Below, one piece after another: positions 43,973-55,703 of a stretch of 64,000 nucleotides of DNA (the stretch's first letter is position 1; each line of letters starts with the position of its first letter). Made by a program: the position numbers and the translations under genes. Under the pieces are notes generated by a model that searched no databases, was not told where the DNA came from, and was given only the letters and a program-made list of their open reading frames with translations. Source of the DNA: Patagioenas fasciata (lineage: Eukaryota; Chordata; Aves; Columbiformes; Columbidae); contig NC_092526.1 in the NCBI RefSeq assembly GCF_037038585.1, forward strand, positions 39,877,501 through 39,941,500, in the 5' to 3' direction.

Positions 43973-46900
43973 TTGGCAGCTGGTTAGCTGTCTATGGAGA
44001 GGAAGAGGAAGCCGTTCTCTGTATCCAGGATTTTGTCAAGAGCACAAAGAAGGTAAGCAAGGTCCCTCCCCCAGCAGCTGTGCCTGTGTCTCCTGATGGC
44101 CGCCCAGCTCTGCTGCCAGCGTCTGGAGGGCTGCTGGCTGGGCAGAGAGGCTCTCCCCAGTGTCCCACAAGGCACTGCACCCCCAGTGCTCTGATGGTGC
44201 TGGCCACGGGCTCCCCTCTCATGCTCTCCCTTTGTCTCCTGCCTGCCAGGATGAGGCCCAGAAGACCTGTTTTCTACAGAGCATCCGCAGGCTGTACAGA
44301 TCTGCCAGGCACAAGGGCTTGTTGCAGGGCCTGGGCCTCTTCTGCCACAGCCAGAAGCTGGCAAACAATATCAGGGTGAGGGGACAGCCAGAGGGTCCGG
44401 GGAAGGGGGAAAATGCCCCCGGGCACTGGCATGCTGTGCCGGCAGTGGTTAGAGCGGGGAGGGGCGGTGGCAAGCGGGCACAGATACCAAGTTTCCCCCG
44501 AGGGGACTCACTCGTGTGCTGCTGAGAAGCCCTGCCAGCGGATCCCCCAGCACCAGGGGCCGAAGGAAGGCGGACAGTCTGGGGACAGCACCAGGCTGGG
44601 GGCACAGGGGCTCTGCCAGCCCTGCATAACAGTGCCAGGTCTGCTGGCACTGGGTGCTGGTGGCTGACAGGTCCCACGGCGGTTCTGTTCTCCAGGCAGT
44701 GCTGCAAGAGGAGCCCAGGGACCACCTGCGCACAGCAGCAAGCCATGCTTGCCATCGCTGCCTTGAGGTACCTGCAGCCCTGCTTCGGCTGGCAGCTCTC
44801 CACAGCCAGAGGCCCTGGGCCAGTCTGAGGGGCATCCGCCATGCAGGCCAGTCCCACAGTCCCGTCTGCAGGGTTGCTGCTCTCCCTGCTCACACCTTGT
44901 CTGGAGGGCGCAGGACATCAGGACTGTCCTCTGGCCCAGGCTCAGGGAAGGGAAGGGAAGGGAAGGGAAGGGAAGGGAAGGGAAGGGAAGGGAAGGGAAG
45001 GGAAGGGAAGGGAAGGGAAGGGAAGGGAAGGGAAGGGAAGGGAAGGGAAGGGAAGGGAAGGGAAGGGAAGGGAAGTGAGAAGGTGCCTCCAGTCAGCGCT
45101 CCCCCCACAGCCTACGACCTTCCCAGCATCTCTTACCCAGAGGTGCCTCCAGGCACTGTTCCCAGCACAGGTACTCCACAGGCCCCTCTCTCTCTTTGCA
45201 GCACAGTGGAGACAGCGCTGGTGGACAAAAAAGAGGACCTCTTACACACCTGCTTCACCAGGGTCTTCTGGCTTCCTCCAAAAGTGGACATGCAGGGGCT
45301 GGACACTTCCCTTTACCACAAGGTAAGTGCTGGCTGAGCTACAGGAATTCTGGGGTCCCCTGGGTCCCCCGGACTGCCCTGTGCCCAGAGATGCCTGGAC
45401 ATGTAAGGCAGGGCAGGCTCTCAGCTCTGCTTTCCCACCCTGCTTCTTCCCCACCATCCCGTGGGCCTGGCTTTGTCCAGTGCCGCAGGCTGTGCTGCCT
45501 GCAGCAGCTCGTCTGCCTTGAGGCCTCTCGCAGGCGCCTCGAGGCAGTGCAGGTGTCCTCCCCTTACGTGGGGAGTTCAGACCCGTCTCCTGGGGCCGAG
45601 AGGGACTGCCAAAAGTCTGCCACCAGCCTTGGTCCTCCCTGCAGACCCTGCATGCCATGGACATCATGCTGCACACACTGGTCCTCAGCATTCCTGCCTC
45701 CAGACTCAGCAAGGAGCTGCAGCATATCCTGCAGGTCTGGAGCGAGCAAAGTGTGGGGCTGGCAGGGGCTGTTCTTCAGCCTGCAGGGAAGAGAGCGTCC
45801 ACAGGCAGTCCCCATCCCAGTGCCAGGCACAGACCACCCTGCAGGGAGGGTTTCCGCCTCCACTGGCTGAGCCAGGGGCTGCCCAATGGGCTCTTCTGCA
45901 GCCCAGCATCACCTGCCTGCAAAGTCTCTTTGCCCCCCACGCAGCCCCCTTGTGTCCCCCTGCCTCATGGCCCTCGTGCTTTCTTCCCCCGACCCGGACA
46001 GGGCAGAGGCCTATGGGGACCTGGGCATCCTGCATGGGGAATGTGTCCCTGAAGCTCTGTCCTCCTGCTTTCCCGGGGGGCATTATCCCCATCCCCCATT
46101 GCAGACCCCCAGGGAGGCTCCTGCCTGCAAGACCTGCCTGCACAGAGAGGGCACATGTGGCTGCGTTCTGTGGGAGGGCACAGAAGGGAGCAGAGGATGC
46201 ACTGGCGGTGACAGCTGCCGACCTGCCTGGCCACCAGCTCGGCCTGGGAGATTTACACCGGCTGTAGGAACCCCACAATGGGCTTTGCTCAGGCTCACAG
46301 GAAGCCTGGACTGCCTGCACAAGTGCAACAGGGAGATCTGCAGTGCTGCTTCTGCTGGCACCGGCCATCAGTTCCTAGGGCCCAGCAGCAGCTTCTCTCC
46401 TCCCAGACGCTGCTGAGCTTCACCAAGTCCCCGAGCGCAGCGGTGCGTGAGAGGGCTGTGGGGAGGATTGGGATGCTGAGCTATTTGCTGGCCAGCTGGT
46501 CCTCACTGGAGGTAAGGAGCCAGGCACTCTGCAGCCAGGCCGTCTCCCCATCCCTGCACACCAGAGCAGGATGGGGGTGCCTGTGAGGCAAGCCAGGCTG
46601 GAGGTTAGGGCACTCAGCAAGGCTCTGAAGCTGAGCTTTTCGTCCCTGCTTTCCCCATGCTCTGCTGTCCCCAGTCCTCTCTCTGCCAGAAGCCAGCTCT
46701 GCCCCCAGCAGACCTGTGCCAGGAGCCACCACGGTGCGTGGAGCCCTGCAGGCTCTGCCAGTGTCTCACCGTCATCTTTCTTCCAGCTGCTGGCCGCCAG
46801 TGACATCACATCAGAGGATTTTGCTGTTCTGTACGATGCCTGGAGGTCTCGGAGACATGCAAGGATGGACACGCTGTTACTGGTGCTATGAGGCCTCGTC

Positions 46901-47921
46901 ACGCTGTCGCAGGGACCCGAGACAGTGAGTGGGGCACAGTGAAGTGGAGCCAGGCTGGCAGCCTGGACCTCGGGCAGTGGATAACGTGGTGGTTTGGCTT
47001 TGGATGGGAGTCAGGGGGCGGGATGATGGCTCCAAACAGCTCCCCTGTCTTTGCTCTCCTGCCCTCCCTTCCCTCTCCCCGCTTTCCTCGCATCCCCATC
47101 AGTGCACTCGTGGCTCCCACTGGCCGGGAGGCTGCTACAGCAATTCTTGTGCCCATGGCCGGGAAGCCGGATGGGAGGCTGGTGCTCAGTGACCAGTGCA
47201 TGTTGGTCTTCAGCTGCTTCACACAAAGGAAATTGTGCGTTTCATATAAAAGAGCAAAATGGAGGTCCCGTTGGAAGATATCATGGAGACCCTGCAGTAT
47301 GCCCGTGAAGATATCCAGACGAAGGCCCTACTTGTCATCAGAACCATGCTGGGTCATATGAGGAGGAAGGAGGCCAGCTCCAGCACTCTGGAGCTGGCAG
47401 AGAAGCTCCTGCCACTCTTCAACAATGTAAGGCTGCTGCAGGAGCCTGAGCCGCGATAACGGGCACACTGCAAGGAAATGTGCCCATCAGCCCAGCCCTG
47501 CAGTCAGCACTCAGGCAGGGCTGCTCCCCTCCTCGCTCCCCTGGGCTCTGCAGCCCAGTACAGCTTCTCCCTGACATGCTCATGCCTCCGGGCGACCTGA
47601 GACCCTGTGCTGGGTGCCAGCCCAGCCCCACGGTGTGTGCCCCAGAGGCTTTGCCCAGGCTGAGCCTGCTCTCCTCCTCAGCGTGTCCCTGGGGAACTCT
47701 GCACTGCTGTGCCTGCTCTGGCTGGTGGCAAATGCTGAGTGACAATGGGAGCACTCGGGGGCACAGGTTTCCACCACCTTATAGAAACTTCTTGCATGAC
47801 CTTGAACGGGCCCAGGGCTGTTCAGCTGCAGCTCCTGTTTTCAGTCCGTTCCCTGGCAGCTCAGACCATCCTCATCCTGCAATCTGCCAGGGGGCGGTTG
47901 ACATCACAAGGGACCCTGTGA
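43973..47921 (+). pseudogene. Gene B4, MROH pseudogene with all nine exons
   Basis: Exons: a 43973-44052, b 44250-44375, c 44696-44767 (same frame change), d 45202-45322, e 45645-45734, f 46407-46511, g 46787-46924, h about 47250-47426, i 47845-47921. Like B1 it keeps e and f, but like B2 it has TGA in exon g (46889-46891). This mix suggests sequence transfer between copies. Exon b has CTGTACAG where the others have CTGTGCAG. Non-functional. Confidence 0.8.
44945..45075. repeat. (GGGAA)n microsatellite, gene B4 intron, about 26 units
   Basis: Ends GGGAAGTGAGAAGG, a private variant at the 3' edge where other copies read GGGAAGGGAGAAGG. Confidence 0.97.
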
Positions 47922-48575
47922 GCGCTGTGCTGCTGCTGGCCCTGCAAAGCCAGGGAGAGGCACAGCTCCCAAGGGGAAAACGGCTGTCTTTAATCAAAGG
48001 CGGATCAACAAGCCCAGTCTCTTGGCGGCCTTGGCACAGGGAGCGCCCTGGGCATGCTGAGAAGACAGGGTCACTCCTGGCCTCTCCTGCTGCCTGCAGG
48101 AGAACTCATCCCTCTGCTGGTCTGACCCCAGTCATGTTTTACAAGTTTACCCCATGGGTTTCCCCCAAAAGAAGCCATGTTTGTTCACGCCCTGGGAAAG
48201 TCTGTTCTTCAGGGGGGCAGAGGGCCAAGGGGAAATGGCAGCCTCAGAGGAAGGAGGGCTGCCTGGAGAGCTGCCCGATGCCCTTCCATTCCAGCAGCTG
48301 CGCACCACAAGCTGATCCAGGGTGCCCTGGCGGCAGAGCCCCAGCTGCCCCACAGGACCACAAAAACCCAGAGGGGAGCAGGACGAGAGAACCTTTTGGC
48401 AACCTGCCCTCTCCTCAGACAGCCCAGGGCACCAAGAGGCACCCGCGCTCTGCCAAGCTGGAGAGCCTCCATTCGCCCCGCTACACAGAGGCGGCAGCCA
48501 CCTGTGTGCTCTGGGCCGGCACAGCCTTGGCCATGTGCCAGGGGAAGACTCCGTGTCCCTCGCTTCAGTGTCCTG

Positions 48576-48664
48576 ACCTGGAAAGCCTCATTTTTAGGGC
48601 CAAAATGCTCATTTTTAGGGTCTCGACCCGTCTTTCATTGGCCAGAGTTGCTTCTTCGTGGGAC
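48576..48664. repeat. Truncated left minisatellite half, end of unit 4
   Basis: The 21-bp array starts as usual but breaks off at TTCTTCGTGGGAC, equivalent to unit 1 position 1586. Confidence 0.8.
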
Positions 48665-48948
48665 TCTGGGACTCCAGGCCTCGCTGACCGCAGCCGTGGG
48701 CCCACAGCTCCTCTGCCCTTCAGGCTGCCCCCAGCCCCGGCGGCAGCTCAGCAGCTCTTGAGGATCTCTGTTCTGCTGGCCAGCAGCACGAGACACCTGA
48801 GGTGGCGGCTGCCACCTGCCCTGGGCACTGAACCCACTTCAGACTCCATCCCCTGATGCCTCTTCCCATAAGAGGCTGGGAACAGCTCAGAGCCGAGCCA
48901 AGAGGAGGGAGGGTGCCAGGTGTCTTCCCCTGGGCTGTGGTGCCATCT
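48665..48948 (+). other. Block of gene A intron 8 inserted in the spacer
   Basis: These 284 bases match gene A intron 8 (unit 1 about 7765-8046) and are replaced at both edges by minisatellite. The block carries the short-unit variants CCAGCAGCACGAGACACC and GGTGGCGGC seen at about 55533 and 62288, not the long-unit forms, so it came from a short unit. Its right edge is the same join as at 55703. Confidence 0.85.
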
Positions 48949-50309
48949 TCCCAAGCCTCATGCTTCCAGTCCAAAGGCTCAGCTGTGCTTTGCAAAGTCT
49001 CCTTTAGAGAGTCCAAAGCTGCAACTGGAGTTTCCAAAGCCTCACTTTCAGGCTGCAAAGCATCATTTTTGGGATCCAGTCAGGTGTTTTGAGGGCCCAA
49101 GACACATCTGGACTGTCAAACCTTGATTTTAATGACCCAAAGCCACATTTGCAGGTCCCAAAACCTCACATTTAGTGTCCAGACCCTCATTTATGATGGG
49201 AACAGCTATCCCGTGTCTTTACAAAGTGGAGTGCAACAGACTTAGAGGTTTCACCAGTCAGTTAACAGGGAATGTTGTTGGGGACACACTGTGGCAGTTT
49301 CCTGATATCGGGCCTGTGGGAAACTACAAGAGTCCACCGCGTGGGAACAAGCGCTGGTGGAGAAACACAAGCAGCAAGGACTGTGTACCGCTTGATACAT
49401 CGAGGACAGAGGGATTGATACAGGATGATACATTAAGGACCGGGGGGTAACTTGTGACAGACCACAAAATGCTTTTATGGCAGCAGCTTTGGTGGGAAAG
49501 CAAAACGTATCGTGTATGTAACGCCAGACTTAGCAAATCAGCAACACTTGAGCAAGCACCCCAGTCAGTGTAAATACAAGCCTGAATTTGTAATAAACGT
49601 CTCTCTTCGCATCTCAAAAAGGGAGTCCATGGCTCCTTCGCTACACACAGAGCGGGTATTGCTGGGGGAATAACGAAAGGCGTATCGGAAATCTTGCACC
49701 CCCCAAGCACCTCAGCTGATGGGGAAAGGAGAAGGAATCACCTGAGCCCGGGGATCAGGACAAACAGGGCTTTGGAGAGACCCCACGGGGACTCCTGTGG
49801 GCTCGCCCTTTATTCAAATACAGTTTCTTTTGGTCGGTTGCTTGATTTTTGTTTGTTTGTTTCTTTCTTTTACGACTCATTCTCCTCTCTCAACATTTAC
49901 CTCTAGTGAAGCCCATTTGTCTACATCTCTAAATTCCAAACCCCACTTTCAAAGTCCAAAGACTCATCTTAAGGGCCCAAAGCATCATTTTTAAGGCCCA
50001 AAGTCTGATTTTGGTCGCACAAAGCCGCATCTCTAGAGTAAAGCTTCCTTTCTAGAATTCAGCCTGCAATTGTGAGGGCCTCAGTTTCAGCCTCCAAACA
50101 CCCATTTTAGGGTGAAAAGCCCCAGATTTTCATACCAAAGCACCATTCTAGGGAACAAATCCTCCTCATTTCAGGGGTCAAAATCTCAGTTTCATTTTCA
50201 GAGCTCCACTTTTAGCACCCAAGCCACATCTTGAAGACCCAAACCCTTCTTTTGAGGGTCCAAACTCTCACTTATGCGCTCCAAACCCCTCTTTCCCAGC
50301 TCTAAGCCT
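48949..50309. repeat. Spacer minisatellite tail with LTR-like insertion (unit 5)
   Basis: The array resumes at the equivalent of unit 1 position 1730, so about 145 bp of the left half is missing. LTR-like block about 49198-49906, right array about 49907-50309. Confidence 0.78.
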
Positions 50310-50358
50310 CCGCTGCAGTGTCCAAGGCCTCTTCCAGTGACCGAAGCTGCAGTTTTAC

Positions 50359-50649
50359 GGCCGGTAAGGAACCATCATGCCTTGCGGGAAAACGGCATCT
50401 GGAGGACAAGCTGTCTGACCCGCCATTGGCTGGGAGGAGCCAAGCCGTAATCCCAGACAGCCAATCAGAGGAAAGAGTGCCGCAGGAAAGGGCGGGCACC
50501 TGCGCAGAGCAGCTGCCCCGGCCATCAGCAGAGCTGCACCGTGGGTGAAGGGCGGGACTGCAGCACAGCAGCTGACAGACCTGGGGGCCAATCAGAGACG
50601 GAATCGCCTCAGCAGAGGGCGGGCCCGAGCCACAGCACTGGCACTGCGG
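50359..50649 (+). promoter_or_regulatory. CCAAT/GC-box promoter of gene A5
   Basis: Inverted ATTGG near 50425, CCAATCAG near 50461 and 50588, GC boxes near 50490, 50550 and 50617. The leader donor gtaagg is intact at 50731 and the acceptor before the start codon is intact at 51343. With the intact coding exons this makes A5 a plausible expressed gene. Confidence 0.58.
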
Positions 50650-51344
50650 CGCCTGGTGTTCACATGGAATGCCAGGTGTGATCCACCTTGTACGGAAAAG
50701 TTCAGTATCTGCACTCACGATTCTCAAGAGGTAAGGCTTAGCATGGCGTTATTATAGTTTTGTTTGAGTTTTTTTATATTCTTCCACCCATCTCGTGAGT
50801 GGATTTTTAGGTGTAGAAATTCTAATATTGATGGCTGAAATTGTGAAGACTCTTGAGACAGGAGAGGCAAAAGTACTCATCTCTCTGTGGCTCAGTGCAT
50901 AGGCAGGAGAGCAGCAGTGTCCGTCACGCTTTTACGCATCTGCTCTGTGCAGTCCTTTGTGACACCTTTAGATGAGTTCACATAGAAACTCCTCTTAAAA
51001 AAACAACCAACCAAACAACAAATAAAAACAACTGGAGTTACATGGGAGCAGGGGAACAGTGCTTGAAAGGGCAAACTCGGTCCCAGCCCAGAGGTAGAGA
51101 TGTGATGGAGAGAGCAGGACACGACCCCTCACCGCAGCCCTGCACTGTCTGTCAAGACAGCGACGGGACAGGACAGGAGAGCGGAGCTGGCGAGGAGACC
51201 CCGAGCACAGCCCACGACTTTCATTGCCAGTCCCGGCACTTCAGAGCACAGAGGCCTTTGCCTGAAGTTCCCCCTTCCCCAACAGGACAGAGGACTTTCC
51301 CTTAAGTTCCCGTCCTTCCCCCTCACTTCCCTGCATTTCACAGG

Positions 51345-51465
51345 ATGGCAGAGAGACCAACTCCCAGGACCCCAAGGGTGGCCTGGGAAGACATGGAGGC
51401 TTCCCAGGAGAGCAGCTCTCTGCTGGACGTCTGCAAGGTCCCCACGGTCCAGCTGATGCAGACGG
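51345..51465 (+). CDS. Gene A5 exon 1
   Basis: Acceptor tttcacag one base before ATG; 40 codons plus one base, donor gtgagt. It begins MAERPTPRTPRVAWEDMEAS. Units 3 and 4 carry CAGAAGAG where this copy has CAGGAGAG. Confidence 0.68.
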
Positions 51466-54400
51466 GTGAGTGCAGGGCTGCCTCGGGGCTGCGCAAGGGT
51501 CCGGGCCAGTGAACAAACAGGCCAGTGAGTGCAACCAGCTCGATGCCAGGATCACGTTTCCTCGGCACAGTGGCAGCACGGTCCTGCAGGTGGGGGACAT
51601 GGCGGTGCTTGACCACCAGGGCTGCCCAGGACCAGCTGGGAGCTGGCCCCAGCACAGCCACCCTCCTCAGCCGTGCTGAGCTTAAAGATCTTTTCATGGT
51701 TGGGGAAGCTTGTTGGCAAAGATTCTGTGCCCAACTGACTCTTCCGTGTTTTCCCTCCATGCAGGTGAGACACTGCCAGAGGAGAACCCAAAGCATCCAG
51801 AGCTCCAACCTGAATGGGATTCTGTGAGCATCTGGTCAATTTCTTCACTCCACCACAATATCAATATGGTCAAGGTAACGAGCTCCCCCGCCTTGTGTCA
51901 GGAGACACGTGTGAGCAAAGTGACCCAGAATCAGCAGGGTTGGCATGGCCTCACTGTCCCTGATGAGAGGTTTCCTGCTCTCCCCAAGTAGGGACTGTCT
52001 GAGGGTGGCACTCCAGTGTCCCAGCAGCTGCTCCAGCTGCCCTGGACACCAGGGAACCCTGGTTCCCTGCAGGGCAAACACATGATGCCCATGATCCCAA
52101 CCCTCCTCCCTCAACCCGGGGAACCTCTGCTCTAATCCTGCCCCCTCAAGTGATGGCAGAGCCTGTTCCCAGCTTCCCTGCAGGCACTGCTGACAGCACT
52201 GCCAGGCATCTCTGGCCAGAGCTGCTCGTGCTGCTCAGCCAAGCAGCACCAGCAGTGTGGTCAGCACAATGTGTCTTCCCTCCCTTCCTTCCTCCTGTAG
52301 GTGTTTGGAGAAAACCGCCAGCCTGCTCAGATGACGGACATTCTCATGGTGGCCATTGAGGCCTTGACAGCAGAGGACATCTGCGACAGGCAGATGGGCA
52401 GTAGGGTCCTGGACACGGCCATGGGAGACTCGGCCTTCTGGATGACAGATGTAAGTGCCCTGTGGCTGGACTGTCCTGTCCGCGAGCCCTGTCAGGCCTT
52501 GTCCTTCCCTCCTTCCCTAAAGCAGCTCTCTCGGGCACCTGAAGCCATTTCAAGACAGCAGAGAAGGATGGGGAGGGCAGCGGTTTCAGTGGCAGCTTGG
52601 GGAATGGCTGCAGCAGCACCAGGGGCTGCAGCATCCTCACCCGTGTCACATCCAGGTGCCAAAGCTCATGAGATACATCTACAAAAACATTGAGGGCGTC
52701 TCCACAGAGCCAGCCCGGCACAGCCTGGACTCACTCCTCCTCCTGCTGACCGAGCGGTGTCCCAGGGAAGTGGTGAGGAGCCTGTTGGAGATCTCTCCAA
52801 CATGTGACAGGTACTGGCCCTGACAGCCCTGGGGGCTTGTTCCCTGTGGGGAGGAGGGCACAGGGATTCTCTGGCTGCCAGACCCACAGAAAAGTGCAGG
52901 ACATCCCCGAGGAGCAGGGCCTCCATCCCACCCATGTCCCAGCCCCACTGGGTCAGCCAGGCCCGCAGCAGCCAAAACTGGCCAACCTGGAGCCCAGAGC
53001 CACCATGCTCCTCCCTGCCCAAAGGGGAACACCACCTCAGGCCCCCTCCTGCTGCCCAGGCAGGGCAACCCAGGCACCCGAAGCAAAAATGGTGGGCAGG
53101 GCCAGGGCTGCAGCACCGCCTGGCTATGGAGGACCTGGCTTGGACATGCTGCCCTGGCCGAGTCAGCCCCGCTGACGGGCGCTCTGGCTCTGCAGCGCTG
53201 CCCTGGCCATGTGGGAGGTGATGATCTCCTTGCCTGGGACTTTGTGGAGCGTCTTGACCGAGCTGCGCAGCGTGCTCCAGGACCTGCGTCGGGACAAGGT
53301 GTTCAGCTGTGCCATGGAGGACGCCTCTACCTGTCTCTTGGCTGTGAGTGTCCACGCTCATCTTCAGGGCTGTGCCTGCCTCCGCGGGGAACCAGGCACA
53401 GCCCCCTCCCCGTCTGTCGGCCTCCGAATGGCCAGCTCCCCCAGGACATACGGACACGGCCTCTCAGGGTCAGCAGGACCCTGCCCAGCACCACCAGACC
53501 CTGTGCCAGAGCCTGGGGCTGCCCCGTGCAGTTTAAGCCCTGGTGAAAACACAGCACGTCTGCCCCTGCCCAGGCAGCACTGTGCTCACCCCCACCTGCA
53601 TTGCCCTGCCCGGCTCTGCCCCCTGGAAACCTGGGGCAGGGACAGAGAAAGGGGCAGAAGCCAGAGACAGCCCAGTTGCTGGGCCTGGGGCAGAGGCACG
53701 GTCTCTGCACGGGCTGAGGGCCTTCAGCTCTGGGCAGAGGAGACACTTGCCACCCGCCTTGTCGTGCCTCCTTCGTGCCAACGCAGTGGAGGGAGCCCCG
53801 CTGGCTCTGCTGGTCTCTCACTGCTGCCTTCACTTCAGCTGCTGCTGCGCACTGACTTCGGATCAAAGAAGTTTGCTGCCCTCTACAAAACCAAGAGTTT
53901 CCAGAGGCATCCGAGTTGGGTGATGCTCTTGGTGGTGCTCGAGAGCCTCATCACGCTTTCAAAGACACATATGATGGTGAGTGAGGCACATTCAGCTGGA
54001 GCCACGTTGGCAGCTGGGGGCTGGAGCAGTGGGTAATGAGTTGGCTTGGCCTCGGTGGGAGTCTGAATGTGGAGTGATGGCTCCAGTGCCCCTCTCTCCT
54101 ATGGAGGGGGCTGGTGGGTGCCTGGGGAGCCCTCCAGGCACTGAGGGTTTCCCATCCTTCCACCCCTTCAGGCTTGTCAGAGAAGGGGGTGGCTGAGCAG
54201 GGGATACTGCTCTCCTGCACCCCCTTCCCTGCTCCATGTTCTCCCCACATCCCCATCAGTGGCTGCTGCCTGTCAGGAGGCTGCTGCAGCGACCCCTGTG
54301 CCATCTGCTGGGAAGCTGAATGGGAGGCTGGTCCCCAGTGGCCAGAGCATTTTTGCCAGGGTGGTCTTTCAGCGCTTCACAATAAGGAAACTGTGTTTCT

Positions 54401-55029
54401 TACAGGCAAGAAAAATTCTGGTCCTACTGCCAGACATCATGGAGACCATGCAGGACACCAGCAGCGATGTCAAGAGGAAGGCCCTGCTACTCTTCAGGAA
54501 CATGATGGGTCACCTGGACAGGGAGGAGGCGAGCCCCATCGCTCTGCAGCTGGCGGAGAAGCTCCTGCCCCTCTTTGATGATGTAAGGCTGCCCTGGGAG
54601 CCCCAGCCCGAGCCCTACAGATGGGCACTTGGCAAAGACATCTGCCCCTCAGCCCAGCCCTGTGGGCAGCCCTCAGGCAGGGCTCCCCTCGTTCTCTTCT
54701 TGCATGGCCTTCCAGGGCTCTGGGGTCACCCAGTCTCAGCTGCAGATCTGGCCCACGGCTCCTGTGCCCAGGATCCGACCCCTCACATCAGCCACGCTGA
54801 CGCCCTTGCTCGCCGTGGGCTGGGAGTGCCTGTTGCTGAAGTTCCCTATCCTCCTCCCTACCAGGAGTCCAGCCTGGTGCGGGAGTTCTCCATCAGCCTC
54901 TTCAGAGATGTGATGGACACTGTGGTGGGGAAAAACAAGAAGATGCTGAGGAAGACAGTGAAGAGGGTCCTGGTCCCACTGTTCCTCCGTATGAATGACC
55001 AGAGCAAGAGCGTGGCCGAGGTGCAGTGA
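51345..55029 (+). CDS. Gene A5, short MROH-type HEAT-repeat protein, open through exon 8 (387 residues)
   Basis: Exons: 51345-51465, 51765-51874, 52301-52450, 52656-52810, 53196-53343, 53839-53976, 54406-54582, 54865-55029. All junctions are in phase and open. Exon 8 would normally splice at 55020/55021 (weak donor gtgcag), but exons 9-12 are deleted in this unit; reading on adds VQ and TGA at 55027. Residues 1-40 are a Ser/Pro-containing leader, 41-77 LPEENPKHPELQPEW, 78-228 helices including ARHSLDSLLLLL and AMWEVMISLPGTL, 229-274 the KFAALYK exon, 275-333 IMETMQD...LAEKLLPLFDD, 334-387 REFSISLFRDVMDTVVG. HEAT-type scaffold expected; no enzyme motif, signal peptide or membrane segment is visible. 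The start is the first ATG after the acceptor at 51344. Neither transcription nor function can be shown from sequence. Confidence 0.65.
51765..51874 (+). CDS. Gene A5 exon 2
   Basis: 110 bases, starting in phase 1 and ending in phase 0. It reads ETLPEENPKHPELQPEWDSV then SIWSISSLHHN. The LPEENPKHPELQP core is strongly conserved in avian MROH proteins. The exon exists only in A3, A5 and A6. Confidence 0.72.
52301..52450 (+). CDS. Gene A5 exon 3
   Basis: 150 bases, phase 0, acceptor tcctgtag, donor gtaagt. It reads VFGENRQPAQMTDILMVAIE and ends MGDSAFWMTD. Confidence 0.72.
52656..52810 (+). CDS. Gene A5 exon 4
   Basis: It reads VPKLMRYIYKNIEGVSTEPA then ARHSLDSLLLLLTERCPREV, ending in phase 2 inside a conserved CDS motif; donor gtactg. 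Confidence 0.74.
53196..53343 (+). CDS. Gene A5 exon 5
   Basis: It completes the serine codon and reads AALAMWEVMISLPGTLWSVL, ending DASTCLLA in phase 0; donor gtgagt. Confidence 0.74.
53839..53976 (+). CDS. Gene A5 exon 6
   Basis: 138 bases, phase 0. It reads LLLRTDFGSKKFAALYKTKS then HPSWVMLLVVLESLITLSK; paralogous to gene B exon g. The A2 copy has a stop at the tryptophan. Confidence 0.74.
54406..54582 (+). CDS. Gene A5 exon 7
   Basis: 177 bases, phase 0. It reads ARKILVLLPDIMETMQDTSS, then KRKALLLFRNMMGHL and LQLAEKLLPLFDD. A1 and A2 are one base shorter near its start. Confidence 0.76.
54865..55029 (+). CDS. Gene A5 exon 8 read through to TGA
   Basis: It reads ESSLVREFSISLFRDVMDTV, ending KSVAE at 55020, then VQ and TGA at 55027-55029. 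In long units the GAG|gtgcag site would splice to exon 9. Confidence 0.66.
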   Translation, partial: ESSLVREFSISLFRDVMDTVVGKNKKMLRKTVKRVLVPLFLRMNDQSKSVAEVQ

Positions 55030-55703
55030 CCAGAGTTGTTGGGAAGGCTGTGCTGCAGCAGCAGCCCAAGGCCACCCCACACGAGTCCCTGCAGGCTTCC
55101 CAGCTGTTCCTGCACGTGTGGGAGGCCAGGGTTGTGAGTCCCCATCACTGCCCCCAGGTCTTTCAGCCCCCAGCGCTGTCCCCCAGGGCTGTGCCCAAGA
55201 CACCCCCAGGTGTTTGGGCCAGAGACAAGCCCAGTCCCTGAGGGCAGGGTGGCCTCAGGAACAAAGTCCTGCTCACCCAGTTCCCTCTGCACTGGGCCAG
55301 CTCACTCGGTCTGTGCAGGGGGATGCAGCACTTACAAGGGCTGCAGAGCCAGCTTGTTCAGGTGTCCTGCTGGGAGATGCCCATGGGAGGTGCTGCTGGC
55401 TCCGTCCTGCCCCGGGGTCTCTGGGACTCCAGGCCTCGCTGACCGCAGCCGTGGGCCCACAGCTCCTCTGCCCTTCAGGCTGCCCCCAGCCCCGGCGGCA
55501 GCTCAGCAGCTCTTGAGGATCTCTGTTCTGCTGGCCAGCAGCACGAGACACCTGAGGTGGCGGCTGCCACCTGCCCTGGGCACTGAACCCACTTCAGACT
55601 CCATCCCCTGATGCCTCTTCCCATAAGAGGCTGGGAACAGCTCAGAGCCGAGCCAAGAGGAGGGAGGGTGCCAGGTGTCTTCCCCTGGGCTGTGGTGCCA
55701 TCT
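55030..55703. other. Remnant of gene A intron 8, then deletion join (unit 5)
   Basis: Intron 8 continues to GGTGCCATC, then jumps into the minisatellite at TTCCCAAGCC; both parents share TCCCAA at the join. Exons 9-12 and the whole of gene B are gone. The first AATAAA downstream of the A5 stop that I find is in the next LTR-like block near 56347. No gene is seen in this interval. Confidence 0.75.

Larger units (their letters stand above)
39316..49197 (+). repeat. Tandem unit 4 (9,882 bp)
   Basis: Short gene A4 followed by a nearly complete gene B4. Its right boundary spacer carries an inserted block of gene A intron 8 (48665-48948) in place of part of the minisatellite. Confidence 0.86.
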
